From Parascedosporium putredinis (Eukaryota > Ascomycota > Sordariomycetes > Microascales > Microascaceae), in assembly GCA_949357655.1 (NCBI GenBank), contig CASHTG010000019.1:806001-870000 (forward strand): a stretch of DNA of 64,000 bases, written 5' to 3'. The notes under the pieces are model-generated. The model had not been told where the DNA came from. It ran no database searches and saw only the letters and a program-made list of their open reading frames with translations. Positions within the stretch are counted from its first letter, which is position 1. Every line of letters starts with the position of its first letter. Made by a program: the position numbers and the translations under genes. This document shows, piece after piece, positions 1 to 13,800 of the stretch.

Positions 1-1371
1 GGCCTCACTTTTAGTAAGAAAAAAAAAAAAAGGGGCCGTCACGGTCAAACCTTGTTTGCGAATCGCGAGGCCCTATGAGCTGAGAAATCTCGAGCTGCCA
101 CACCGTTAGGCTGCGGGCTGTGAATCTCGACAAGCCCAAATTGACAGGCCAGACACAAAACCGCCCAAGGTCATCGCCAGTGCCCGTTCAAGACACAACC
201 AACATATGCATACATATAGACACTACACACATGTCAGGAATCACGCGGGAAATCAAATGGTAACAAGTAGGCCAAAAGATAGGTCAAGGTATATATATAA
301 AGATGGGTTCATGTTTCCTGTGAGGAAGTCTGAAACCGCTAACTCTAGCTTCAATGTCGAGAGAAAAAAGAAAAATAGTAACCAACGTTGTCGGTCTCTC
401 AACAACTCCAATATGCTCATGTCTTCCTGTGCTCTTTAAGAATGCAGAAAAAAACGAGATAAAAAAATATTGCTTCTTGGATCTTCGCTTGCGGAGTGTG
501 TTCCGCTATCAGAGGCGGGTAAGGGTCCCTGCCCCGAATCCAACATCTGAAAATAAAAAGAAAGGTTATGCCCTGTCTCATAAGTTCATTCCCTCGCGCC
601 ATGAAAATGCTTATGAAAAAAAATGCTGCATGAAACTCATAGGGGAGAGAGAAGCTAAGCCCTTCATCGGCAAAAGTCGACGAATGGCACGCAAACTTCT
701 TTCTTCTTGCGTCCGCCCGGAACGACTCACAATGGAGACGTCAGGGTCAGGATGCAAGAAATAAATCCCGCAAAGAAAAGAGGAAGCCGAAAGAGGCTCT
801 AGGTCTTGTGACTAATAGTATAATGCAAATCGGAGGTGACCAATTCTCGAAATAGAGAATGAAAAAAAAAAAAAAGAATGGGAAAAGAGCACCATCAAGG
901 GTCGTTGATTGAGTGGCCGCTGGTGCGTTGTGAAAAGAGGACCAAACCCCATTCGCTCACCGACGGGAAATTGAGGGCGGTGACCCGGAAAATGTGGCCC
1001 CGTCCTTCCTTTGGCGTCGATTTGGGAGTTCGGCTTTCTCCGTGTCCCCGTGTGCACCTGGAGAGAATGGCCCACTACCCAAGGAGGATGATGACGGTAG
1101 ACCGGCCGAGTAATATGGTCGTGGAAGAAACGCGGGTGAAGTGAGGCTTTGGGTGGTTGTTCGCTGGAAGCACTGAATAACGCAATATGTCATGCAATTG
1201 GCGTGTAACGAGATAGAGGTGTCCGGATTCCCTGGAGATAGTAGGACTCGGGAGAGAATGGCGTAATTGAACCTGCACGTGGCACAACTCCCAGGGAGGA
1301 AATATATCGTGTGCAGTCCCAAACCCAGAGGGAAATGGAATTTGGAACGACACTTTTTCCCGCCCACTCAT
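1..1371. other. gene-free 3' flank
   Basis: I see no supportable gene here. It lies downstream of the minus-strand gene ending at 1372, so part of it may be that gene's 3' UTR. It has A-runs at about 20-31 and 868-882 and only short open frames with no recognisable composition. Confidence 0.5.
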
Positions 1372-2654
1372 TTAGCAGCCGACAGGGACCCATCGCGTCG
1401 GAACGCCGTCGGAACGGATATCATAAGGCTTTGTGATGGGCTTCCTCGGAGGCAGAGCCCATCTTGCGCGACCAGGACGTTGATCGTCCAACTTTCCACG
1501 CTTCCTCATGGCCATTTCCAGCACCGCAATGCGAATGAAATCCGAGTTCTCACGCATTTCGCGCTGCCGCATGACACCTGGTGGGTAAGAAAATGACGTC
1601 TGGTTCGGCGACTGAGGTTGGGGCGTGTAGGACTGGGAGGAAGACGAGCTGGCGGAAGATGAGGAGGTGTTGGCTTGGGCGGAGCGCGATAGGCTAGTAG
1701 AAGGCGTCTCCGAACTCATCGGAGCCTGTGACCTCTGGACCTTGTACGTCTGCATCTGGATGGACGCGGCAAAGGACCGTGTTGAGGACCTCGGTAAATT
1801 TTTGGCGTTCGGCTCCATGGGCGAGCCAGTCGTTGGGTTGAGGTAACGCCGCAGCGCAGCCGACGGCTCTTCATCGAGAACGGGGGTCGGCGCTCGTCGG
1901 TATACGGGACCTTGGGATCGATGGTCAGGATGGATCGGGTGAGAAAATCGTCGGGTGGAATGGAGACCAAGGCCAGGGAAGAGAAAGATTTGGCGGCGGA
2001 GCGGATGGCCCGCAGCGATGCGGTCAGGTTGGATTTGAAGGCCGACTTGAGCGGGAGGCGAGAAAAGGTGCCCTCGGGCTTGGCGTCCGCGTTGGTCCGG
2101 GTTTCGAATACACGGAAATCGAGTTCTTCGACGTCGACTGCCGAGGAGAGAGGGTGGGGGACGAGTTCGCCTGTAGGGGACGCCGACAGAGGCTCTAGGG
2201 ACCGTCGGGTTGGTTGTGATGACCTCCGGCGGCCTTGGTAGGGCGGGGTCATGGGGAGAAACCAGTCAAGAGACTAGCGTCAAACGGAGAGGAGGCGCCC
2301 GACAAGGAAGGAACCGACTCGAGCGATACAGTCCGGGTCGACGAGAAGGAGCCCATGAAACCATCATTAAACGACGACGAATCGTCGTCCATTAAATCTT
2401 CGGGGTCGGAGAGGAGCACGTCCATGGGGCTCTTGCTGGTAAACGAAAGGCTCAGCTCCTTCTCTGGCACGAGACCACTAATGGCGGACAGTGCGGCATT
2501 CGCATCTTCGTTTCGCTGCTTCCTCCGCAGACTTCCGCGACCACCTTTGGGACGGGGATGGCGGTGACCGCCAGCAAGGCATGAATAGAGGACGGGACGG
2601 CGTCGGGGGAGCAGACATCTCGAGGTCGTTGCGGGCGATTTCGGGTCTGGGCAT
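1372..2654 (-). CDS. conserved hypothetical fungal protein (frame-broken)
   Basis: I do not recognise a named family, but the reading frame looks like a real fungal protein of about 427 residues. The chosen start at 2654 begins MPRPEIARNDLEMSAPPTPS. The middle is acidic and Ser-rich (VPEKELSLSFTSKSPMDVLL), and the C-terminal third ends in a dense, probably conserved basic block containing MRENSDFIRIAVLEMAMRKR near 1,480-1,550, then KLDDQRPGRARWALPP. The frame is broken at about 2570 (one extra base), 2253-2256 (C run one short) and 1882-1886 (C run one short). With these allowed for, the length is a multiple of three. An upstream in-frame ATG at 2762 gives a His/Thr-rich leader that I consider less likely. 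No signal peptide or membrane segment is evident. Function is unknown. Confidence 0.65.
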
Positions 2655-5600
2655 GGTGACGGTGATGGTGGTGGTGGTGGTTGTTGTCGTGTGGCTTGGC
2701 CGTGAAGGGGCTTGCGTCTCGTTTCGATTTTGTAGGAATTTGTACGGGGAGGGCGGCCACATTGTGCCTCGTCGTCGTGGACATCATAACCGCCGTCATC
2801 GTCGCGGTGGTCGTGGTTGTCGTTATCGTCGCCGTCCCATGCGTGGGCGAGACTGCAGCGCACGTGGGCAAGGCGACTAAGAGGGCGGCGTCCTTGCCGC
2901 CTCTGAGCGTTCTGCCCATGATGGCGGCTGTGATCGAGGTGTTGGGGGTTGAAGGGCTCCGGTGGTTGTCGGGTGGAGGCCGCCTTCATAATTCAGTTTT
3001 CCGAAGGACTGCACAAGGTGGGAAGAAGAAGAAAAAGGGAGAAAGGGGGTGGTTGTTTTCGTTATGACTGCCTGCTGGTTGTATGGCGGTGGCGACGCCT
3101 CACAAAGTCAAGGGGAAATCGTTGAGCGTGGAGGATTGGTGGAGGTGGTCCGCAGAAGGGCAGTGCCAGGTTATGTCGGGATTATTATGAGTGACGAACA
3201 AGGGACGGACGGACAAGGGCCAGCTGCGAACCCAGGTCAGAAGGGTCGAAAACTAGCGCGAGGTCGGGGCGGATGAGATAATGGCGGACGAATGCGGTAA
3301 TAGTGGATGCGACCGCCGCACGCTGCTATTCACACACTACACACACTGGAGGGACCAGGACCAGGAGCGAACACGCACGCGGAACTGAGGGTAACAGGGC
3401 GAACCAAGGGTACAGTGAAGGGTCTTTTGGGAGGGAGGGGACTTTGGAAAGGGAGGGGCGTGTATGAGTGCAAGTGCATGGTGTGGGGGAGGGGAAGGCC
3501 TGAGACGTGGGACGCTGAGGTACCCGATTGGTACCGGTTGGGTTGGGAGAAGAACAGCACGTCGATTCCGTTGTGGGCCCAATGGATTTGCTGGGTCGGT
3601 TGTTGCGTGCGGCGTGAGCACTGCACGCACCGCTGGCCTTCATTCAACAATTGTTAATCAAACCCCGTCTGGAGCTGCCTTGTGAACCCGACACTAATCT
3701 TTTGCATCGTCCAAATGAACACTGTCGGGCATCGTGTCTCCATGCGGAAGGTGTCAGAAGGCCGGCTTAGGTTACTCTCACAGTATTCCAGTGTAGCTCC
3801 TCCCAGCATTTTGATCTATGACTTCTCGCACAAAAGGGCAATAATCCATGTGGAAAACTCCTTCTCGCATGGCACACGCCGTGCTCATGGGTTCCTTTGA
3901 CGGTGGATTGCATTTGAGGACCTTGACTGAAACCCTCGTGGAGTGAGGGTGTGTCGGAGAGGGTGTCGGAGACCGGCAAGAATGGAACAAAGAACAACAT
4001 AGCATCAATGGGGAAGGATCAACTCAATTGCCAGTGCACCAATGAATAATTGCAAACTGTTTGCTCGCTATTCGTCCCTGGGAGAATGCCAGCAAGCCCT
4101 CAAGGCCCCCGCCAAGATCAAATTGTTCTTCTCCCCCAACCTGACCAATTTCCCCAATCCCCCAGGTAGGCCATACTATAATACGGCATACAACTCATCT
4201 CTTCGTCTGGGTGCAGGGGCTTGCGCGGATTACGCATCCCGACCCGACCCGTTTACCAGAGTTTTTTTGTGAATTTTTTTCTCCTTCCAAGCCAGCCACA
4301 CAAAAGCTAGGGATTGGGCAAGGCAAGCATTGTTATTTGGGGGAAAATAAAATCTCTTCCTTTAAGCGTGTCAAAAGACCCCGAAGGACCCCGCCAGGAG
4401 ATTTCCCAGTACGTAACAGAAGCGGGAGAAGCTGCGGGAGAAAAGTTTTTCTTCTCCGATCCCGCCGAATTGAAGCAAGGGCCAGGGCCCATCATCTCTG
4501 TCGCAGCAATAATACCCAGCTTCCCCATGAATTGGGCATGGGGGTGTCTGCACAAGAGAGGGAGAGAATTTTAATCAATGAGGAAATCCCTCATCTTTGC
4601 ATTACGACCGGGACATGGACTTGGAAACACGGCGGCACGCGCTTTTACAACATTAAAGTATCGAGGTTAGCAATCGTTGCAAAAGTCACTCACCACAGAC
4701 GTTTTTCCTTATTTTGGGCGCTGGCGGGTTTGGCGTCAAGCCAGCTGGCGACGACGAGGATACATCCGAGTACCGCAAGCCTGATGAGAACAGGTAATAC
4801 CTGGGCACAAATTCTCATATGGTGTGTGACGTCGTGAATGCCGTACACTAATACTGATCTGACAAGGGAGATGACCGATGGGGTGGGACTAATAACGATC
4901 GGTTAATCTTGGTGGTCGGGGGCGCTCGGCCGACTCGGTACAAGCGTGCGAGATAGCGCGCTGGGAAAGGAGTCACGCTGCTGGCTGCGAAGCTGCGAAG
5001 CCCGCGCCAAGTGCTCAGTGCCGCAAAGTCTAGATTTCCCCTCCCCCACTATCGTTTCCGATGCATCTGCGTGCGCCGTCGCAACAAAGTGAGTGTTTTT
5101 ACCGGACAAAGTATTCGTGGTCTGGACCGACAGCCATCTTGTGGCTGCCCTACCCTGAGCCATCCCATGTTGCCTAGAAAAGAACTCGGGACAATCTGGC
5201 GCACACATCTCCTGACCCTCACTTTTATCAACCCCGCGGACCACTCATCGTCCTGGCGAGGGGCTTGTTGAACAATGCGATGCGGCCTGATTCTGCGAAT
5301 CCGGGGTAATGGAGATTGGCTGGTCCTTTGCGGCCGAAAGAGGAGGGGTGATGCGCTGAGGTCGGTGATGCTGCTCCCTTCTTTCCTCTCCCTCGCTCTT
5401 TCATTTCTTTTTCGTGTCCTTCTCTTCCTCTCTCATCTTGTGTCAGCCGAAGGATCTCAGCCTCAGCCACATGCGCTAAGAAAGCGACCACCTAGGCAGG
5501 GAGGCGTGATGGGAGAGAGAGTGAAGGGAGGGTCAAGGCAAAAAAACCAAAGAGTGGCGGAAGACGGGAAGAATGACAAGGTGATCAGGAATATTCTCTA

Positions 5601-7886
5601 TCTCGAGAGGAAATAAAAGGAAATCTACCCGATGGACATTGGTAAGTAGATATAACTATCTCCAGGGCCAAGAAGAGAAGATTGCCAGTATCGATTACGA
5701 TGGAATCCATCGTGTGCTTGCCCTCTCCTGCCTTCTCCAGTTCGCACAGTGAACGTCTGTGGGTTGTTGGTGTGGCAGCTGTGTGCACGATGACGAGACG
5801 CTTGCTGACAGGTCGACTCTGATTGTGGGGTGAAAGCTTAGATAAGATTGATTGTCTTGCAGATAAAGCACCTTCCCGTCCACTTGCAGCACGAAGCCGA
5901 ATGCGTACTGTACTGTCGTGTATGTAGATAACACGCCTCCAGCTCCAGAGCTCCAACAGATAAGGCTTGACCCTGTTTACATCAACCCGAGGGCGGCAAG
6001 CTGCTCCCCTATCCTTCCCATGACGCCGTGTCACCAGCATCGTCATCGTATCTCTCTCTTATCCGATAGTGCTCCCCCGATAACCCGCGGCCACCACCCA
6101 CCAACCCCTGCACCGAGAGATAACTTGCGCCCGCAAGAACATGATATAATCGATGCGTCGCTCCTGATCGAGGCGGTATGAACCTTGAGGAAACGAAAAG
6201 AGAAAAAAGAAAACTACTTTTTTCGTGTCTCGATGCCGCAAACGTTCTACAGCTGGCCGCCGAAAGCCACCCACTGGCTTGAACTGCCTGCTCGTTTCGA
6301 GAACAGACACTGGTCGCGCACCTAGTCGAGGGGCCCTGCCCAGACACTGTCTGCTGCCCTCCGTCTCTCTCGACGCAGGAGCAAATGCTCGCTAACCAGC
6401 CATCGTCACACACCGGCAAAACGATCTCTCACCTCCCACTCTCGTTGCGGGCGCTCGGAAGCTGCAGTGCGAGGGTCTGGCCACTCCTGATGCTCCTGGA
6501 TACGCTCGGCCGAGGAGCCAAGACTCTGCACGCTGCAGGCAGCCCGTGCTTCCCTATCTCTGGCTAGTGATAGTGTCTCTTTTCTCCCTCTACTCGGTAG
6601 TCGAGGATTCCTTTACGTATACCGTCCCATGATAGATTGTGTACGATTGCCTGAGCTGCAGAGCAATCTCTGGCTCAAATCTTCCTGATCTCTCCATGAT
6701 AAGGGCTTCGTTGCCCTGACCAAACCCTAATGGAAGCCCGATAGATCAACAATCTCTTCTTGTCTCGGGCACACCATTTTTCTTACGTGATTCCGTCTTC
6801 CTCTTCTCCCCGCGAGATGCGATGAGATTGTCCAGTGGTCCATTAGTGATAAACGATAGAGCAGCGCTTTAGCTATCGCCGGGCTAATACTTTGGAGATC
6901 ACGATACTGGATTGTATTACATGAGAGATTCGATGCTGTGCGAGTCAACGCTGATTCTACCGATAGCTGTATCTAGATTGACGCTGTAGAGATATGTCGA
7001 GATATGTCGAGATGTGTGTAGCTAGACAAAGACAATCTCGGCATGGACTATCTCTGTTTATCTGAGAATTTGACATCACTATCAAGCACGAGGATAAAAT
7101 TTGTTTGGAATGGGAACCAGAAAAGTAAATTGCTTTCCATCTAAAAACAAAGAGAAAACTAAAATCAAAGCAAGGACGCTCCGTCGCGTGTTGGGCGGAA
7201 ACAAGGATTTAGGCAAGTCTGATGATTATCTCAGACAGCCTTCGGGAACCACTGCTTTCTCTGCGTGATTGCCCTTTGAAGCAGCTCTCCGTAAGTTAAG
7301 CCCTGGGAAAGAAGGACAGGACAAGAAAGCGGGGAAGAGAGAGAGAGAGACAAGGAGGGGGTGAGTGGATGAAGGAGTGAGGAAAAGAAGTAAAACGAAT
7401 CCAAAAGGCCGCCCCGAGCAACTCCCGAGAGTTAGCTGATATCTAACATGCCCCTAAATACCTGGTGTCCGTTTGTGCGAGTGTATGTGCAATGTGGGTG
7501 TGGAAGGCGTATATCTGGATCTGGAAGAACAGACAGAAACCTCCCAAATTACGAAACGGCAGACACTAACTGTCTACGCCAGGTGGTAAGAAGAAAAAGA
7601 AAAGAAAAAAACAAGTTGTAGAATATAAAATAAGGAGAATCTGCGAGTGTGGGTGAACCGACACCACAGGGTATATATGCATTGTAAACGTCCCCTCCCC
7701 TTTCCACTTTATACCCAAGCGAGCCAAGAAAAAAACAAATGAAAAGATCAAAATAGCAGGCGTTTTTGTCCCATGAGGGCGAATGGAACAGGCGAGGAAG
7801 GCCCCCAAAAATGGAAAAGAGAAAGAAAAGAGAAGGAAGGGGGTGTAGGAGGAAGCAAGCTCGAGCCGCTCATCCCGGCCCCGTGG
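2655..7886. other. 5.2 kb gene-free stretch
   Basis: No convincing gene is seen on either strand. It lies between the 5' end of the minus-strand gene at 2654 and the 3' end of the Fmp27-like gene at 7887, so its left part should hold the upstream gene's promoter and leader. CT-rich tracts occur at about 5375-5440, and GA-rich stretches at 7330-7390 and 7800-7850. The longest open frame (4211-4837 on the plus strand) has arbitrary composition. A long 5' leader or a non-coding RNA is possible but not shown. Confidence 0.45.
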
Positions 7887-10800
7887 TTAATCTTTGTTAG
7901 AGGTAATGCTGGAACGCCGCGAGCTCGACACGCCTTGTATAAAACCATCCTCATCCCCACCCGCGCTTCCGCTAGCCCTTAGCGTCCCTTCGCGGCCTAG
8001 CCTACTGGTTAGGGCACTCAGCTTGCTCTTGATACCGGCAGACCTCCGCCTCTCGCCCCCGGTACAGTGGGGCTCGAGTGGGCGCGGTGCTCTGCTGACA
8101 AGAGCCCGCTGAGCGGGTTGAGGCTGTGTCTGGAGGTCGGTCTCTGGGGCTCTTCTCCAAACCCGGGCCCCTGCGTGTCTTGCGGGGTGGGTGGTGTCAT
8201 CATGAGGAAGCTGGGAACAGCCGGTCCGCCAACGCCGGATGCCGCGTGCGAGCTGGAGCCGCCCGTCCTAAAAGACCGAGTGCTAGCAACACTGGAACTC
8301 CGGCTTGTGGACCGTGCCTGGTGTTGGCTGCTATCATGGTGGCTACTCCTCAGCGACCTCGGGGAGACCGAGAAAAGTCCATGGGCGACGTTCCAAAAGG
8401 CTAGACGAGTCGTCACTGTGGATGCTGTCTGTGTAGGGAGATCCCATAGACGAGTGCGACGCGCCAATGATGACCGAGTTGCTAGCGAGCTCGCGCAGTT
8501 TGCTCTGCTGCGCCGTGTTGGGCCTGTGCTTGGAGAATTTGTTTCCGATGATGGCGCCAGTGTGGGAGATGAGTGCTTTGATGACCGCCTTTTTGAGCGC
8601 GAGGGCGAGGTCCAGATTGGACCACGTTTTGTTGCGCCACTCAATCGTCGGCATGCGGAACACAAAGTCGTGTACGTCTTCAAAATTACGGTTGTCCTTG
8701 CCCTTGTAGCTTAGGCAGAGCTCAACCGACGGCATCTTGATGTAGGAAAAGCTCATATAGTTATTGGCCCGTTCCATCATCTTGGTAAGATCATCCGATG
8801 GCTGCTGCTTCTCCTCAATAGGTGCTTTGCTGCGCAGAACGAACCGCGACATCTTCCGGCCTTCGTTGTTAATGGAGGAGGATGACCCATCCTTTATCGA
8901 AAGTCCGGTGCCCGTGCGAATCACGGGCTTGTTCGGCACGAGCGATTCCCTCGACGCCTTGCGACCTAGCCCCCGAGGCGTGTTTGCCCCGCTAGACGAC
9001 TTGAAGAGGCGGAAGGAAGAGTGCCCATCTGACGTGTGAACGCTTACCGCCTTCTTGGGACTCTGGGTTCCAGCATTGGGCGCGTTGGAATTCAGTGTGG
9101 GCTGGAGACGCAACTCGAGTGACCCTTGGCGGGTATGGTAACTTGAACTCTTGTCAGTCATGGGCGTGACCTGGGACGAGCTTGTGATTGATGCGTCGTC
9201 GTCGTCGTCGTTTTGGCCGGGAAGTTGCTGTTTTATCAAAAACGGCGAGTCGTCGCGAGCTCCTGCTTCTGTGCCGCCTTCAACGTGAGGGAATATGTAT
9301 GTAAATAGCTGCTTTCCAACCTCCCTCTCAAGCTGAATCTTCATCGGGAAGAGATCGACCTCGAAGTGGTCCATGACGGGTATGCCGGCGATATCCTCCA
9401 GCATGTGCCAACATACTCTGATCATATGCCGGTTGCCCACGTCGTTGAATGACCCCTTGCGCCGTCGATATAAGGAGCGACGATCTCGGGATACATTGCG
9501 TTGGGTAACAAGTTTAGACCGAGGATCTTACCGACGCGGACGAGGTTGATGTGGGACCCATCAGCATTATCCGTGCGATCATACTCGACATCGCGCAACT
9601 GGAGCTCGACTAGAGGCTCCATGGTGTCCCTGATGAGATGCCAGACGATATCCCTCGCAGAGATGGTCCATTTGAGGAGCGCATTGGACTGACTCGACTC
9701 GCCCGCTGTTTCATGCTTCCGCTGCGATGTAGTAATGGCTTTCATCAAGAAGAATAGCTCATCCTCGCAAGCGGCAAGATCCTTTTCTAGGATAATATGG
9801 TCCTCCCACCATTTTCTATCCATCGTCGTGGCGTATATTTGGAGATGGGATTTGATCGACTCGAGCTGCCTCACGCGCTCCTGTAGTTTCTGCACCATCT
9901 GTGGCGCCCCGCTGAGATCGCTAAAGTCGGATGCGAGCATGATCTTTTCCAAGCGCTCGCTTCTCGTCTTCTCTGCCGGCTCGCTATACATCAAGAGGTC
10001 TAGGACGATGACGTACATGGCGTAGTATTGTGAAGAATTACAAAGTGCTCTGGCCTGAGGAAATTCGACCCAGAGGTTGTCAATCCTGCTCTCCGAGTTA
10101 TCCGCGGAATCCATGTTGACGCTGTCCGTATTCACATCGTCGTTGTACTTGAGGCGCAGGTTGTTGTACTTGTCGTAGCGGAGCATGGCAGAGGTTTTCT
10201 GCACCACGCGCTTGAACCCAAACGGATCCGACTGGAAGTCGAAGATGACCTCCACAGGGACCCATGGAGGCCACGAGGATCCCACCGGCGCTCCGTACTT
10301 GCCGCCTGCATACATGGATACTAATCCGGTCTGGAACCACTTCTGGTGAGTAACGAAGAACTGTGCACTATCCATATTGAGCAGGAATCGCCGCTGCACA
10401 AGGCCGCTGACAGTATCGGAGATGCGAGCCTTGTCCATTACTTCGACAACCTTGAGGTCCATGCCCTTGGCGGTAACTAGGACGACGTGCTTCTTGTTCT
10501 TGTCGCTCTGCAGCTGGATTTGAGGGGCAATCAGCCGGACATGGTAGCTGCTGCGAGCCGCAAACTCCGCTGCGATCCCGCTGGCAAGGTCCGAGATGAT
10601 GGTGCCCATGCTTCCAAGCTGGCTCGGAGGGTCATTCTCTTCTGCGTCTACTACATTTTTGCCGTCTTGAAGAATACTTCTGATGCGATCTTCGATATCC
10701 TTTCGAATCTTCTTAGTTGACGACCCAGCCCCCGGTTCTGCCGTCGCATTAGATTTCCCTGGGAAGGACCTCGCCGAACCCTTGCCATCTTGCGTGGTCT

Positions 10801-13800
10801 TGGCTTTGGTTTGCTCGTCCACAATATCAAGTATGAACTTGACGGCCGGTCTCGATAGGTAATAGATGAAACCACGGCGCTGGCTATTTTGGTGGATATA
10901 TCGCAAAACGATGTTTCGTAAAAGATTGTTCCACTTGAGTTGCATGTTGTGAACTACGAACCGGTTGGTAAAATCGCTGTCGAACTCTGCGCCTGAGGGC
11001 AAGGTCATAGAATCCCCTGCAAGTTCTAGCGAAGTATCGCCATGGTCGCCCTCGCGCGTCCCGTTCGAATTAGACGATTTACTGCTAGACGATCCATCAC
11101 ACGTCATTTGTTGTAGCATATGTTCGAGAAACATCCTCTTCCGGCAAAGCAACGTGGTGTGATGGCGCAGAGCTTCGAGTTCGACTAGCATCTGTGCGTC
11201 TTGACCTTCGTCCTGCATGACGCGGAACTCAGCGTTGCCCAGGGTCTGCGCATGTGTTTCCATTTGATCTTCGAGTTGGGCGAGTCGATCCCGAATTAGC
11301 TGTGCCTGGACGTGTCGAGGATCGTCATCGTGGCTCATCATGCAAAAATGAGTTGGCTCTTGTCCAAACGGGCTCGTTCTATCTGGGTCTCCGGCGATCA
11401 TGCCTCCAATATCAGTTTGCCGGAAGTACGTTAGGCGTGGGGCGCAAGCAAGCGGGAGAATCTTGACGTCGGGATTTTTCTGCGCAGGTGTGGCCCAGTC
11501 CAACTCTACAAAATCGTCCATGTCGATCCAGCTCGGGTCATTGTCAGGAATGGTAAATCTCGAGTAGCCTCGTGACTCCTCATCTTGGTCATCGAGCGAA
11601 TCGGAGCTAGCATGCTTGAGGGCTTCGGAGTTGCTATCCATCGTCGCAGACACAGCGCGAACGTCCGCCGAAACGAGGTCAAGCTGGGCCGCATGGATCT
11701 TGATGCCTGTTGTTCGTGCTTTGGACTTGAGTCCACGATCTCGCGTGTTGAATTCTTCGCGTCGTTGGTGGATGTCGAGCATGAAGCTGTCAAAGCGAAC
11801 CTTAAGACCGGTAGCTGAGACGGCGTTCTCGGCGGAGGTCGCCTCCACATTCTTGTGCTTGTAAATATGGCTGAGGAACAGGGGTGCAAGAAGGAGATTG
11901 TACTTCACAGTGGCGAGGTGGCGGCCAAACTTCTTGCTGTTCATCTCCCTACCAGGGAAGAGGCGGCCCTGCCGGATAGGCAAGGAAACTGGACTCCCGA
12001 AGAGGGCCCACCAGGCAAAGAAATGCGTAAAGAAGCGTGGCGTGAAATGGACTGTGTTGTAACTCTTCGAGGGCTCAGGTACGGAAGCCGACCAGTTCCG
12101 GCTTGCGGGTGCCCTGATGTCGATTGAGAGGTGGATATGCTGACTGCGGAAGCCGCGGAACGCATCATATGGAAGGCCATTCTGGGATTGGGCGTACAGC
12201 GGCGCCTTGAGGATGATGTCGTAGTGAGGCCTAAAGTCGAAACTCCTTTGGCCATTCTCAATGGCACGCTCAAAAACGAGGCCAATCATCCACTGTACTT
12301 CGCCAGACAATTTCATAACAACCTTCTTGAAAGCGGCGCTTGATTTGGTGGCCTCGTCGCCACCCGGGCCTTTATAAATTCCTTGCCTTCTTGCTTCCTC
12401 TCGGACTTCGTGGCTATAATCCGGTACTGCGAGAACGTATTCACCACTGTCAACGGTCATGAACTTTTGGGATCATCCTTGGAGTTGAGTGCAAGGCGGA
12501 CGTCGTGGCGCCAGCACATGAGGAATCCAGCACCGTAGCCAGTCATGAGGTAAGGATCGCGGGTTCCCTTGAGTGCCAAGAGAACGTCTCCATGACCTTT
12601 CCACGCTACGTGAATACGTGAATGGAAGTTCAGGCGTAATTTATCCCAAAAGCCCACACGTTCCGAGGGGTCGAGTTGGGGCTTGGTAAAGGATTCCACA
12701 ACCATCATCATATCTTGCATGGCCGGCTGATAGCAGGGTCCCCAGGTTATCCGTGTAGGTAATGCGGTGTTGACATCGACAGCTATATCGGAGTACGATT
12801 TCACTGGGCCAATGGTCCGTCGTACGTCGATGGCGAACCCACGATCGTCCTGTGAGCCAGACGTACCTGGAGGGATGACCTGGACGCGGACCTTTCGAGC
12901 AGACTCGTGGCCCCGGAATTCTTCTGCAATAACAAAGTTTGTCTTGAGAGAGAGCGAGCTCAGGCGAGTCGATTGGCCAGCTTTAAGGGAAGGGACGTGG
13001 ATAAAGGGCAGGGGTAGTCTCTCAGGCTGATTCGCGCCTCGTTCAGCTCGATGGAGATGTGCATGGGAATAAGGAGACTGTATTGCATATCCCGCGGCAT
13101 GCCTTTGCCAATCGAATGCAGGAAATCGGGCAGTTCTTGTAGAGGAAAGGATGGCTTGTCGATAACAATTTGCAAGTCGGAAACGAGCGCTGAAAGCAAG
13201 GCAGGACGTTCTGGGACCTCAAGAATATTCTCAGCATCATCCAGGTCATCGGGGAGGTGATCAGGGCCCCAAAACATGCCGCGCATTTCACGAATCGCAC
13301 GGGATGACCTAGTGTATGCTTGGTTGATCCTTTTCTTCCAACTTTGGGCATTATATATGTTTAGCTTTTCCCTAGCCGCCTCTTCTCGAATGCTGCTGCT
13401 GCCACTGATTTCAGGAGGGTTTCCTTCAGGGTCGTACCGGTGGCTGCTTAAGGGCCGACCTTGGCGTGGTTCCTCATCAGTATTGTTCGAGGCAGGGATC
13501 GAGTCGGTAGTGGACCGCGGATGGAATGTTGAGCGCGCCCGCAGTTTGGTGGAAGCAATCCGTGCATCTTCTTCCCGAATCCGCTTTACCTTGAGTTTAA
13601 AAGCGTCTTCGCGGGCCAATCTCTGCATCTGTTCAGTAAGGCCAGTACGGTAGATCATCCCGAGCTTCCACTCGAATGCACCGTCTTCGAGTTCAAAGAG
13701 GAAACTCCGCGTGCGCAGAGACACCTTGGGCACATGCTTCGGCCCCTCTGGACCCTTTTCCAAGATATATTCGTTGGTCCCGGTCTTGAACCGATGATGA

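Noticed and set aside
2452..2919. His-rich open frame (minus strand)
   Set aside because: A frame shadow over CAC/GTG repeats overlapping the conserved hypothetical gene; no family resemblance.
4211..4837. 208-residue plus-strand open frame
   Set aside because: Arbitrary composition with no motif, intron signal or plausible homology.
7990..8060. tRNA-like sequence with a D-arm-like TAGCCTACTGGTTA
   Set aside because: No matching anticodon stem or B box. The opposite strand reads as the conserved C-terminal part of the Fmp27-like protein.
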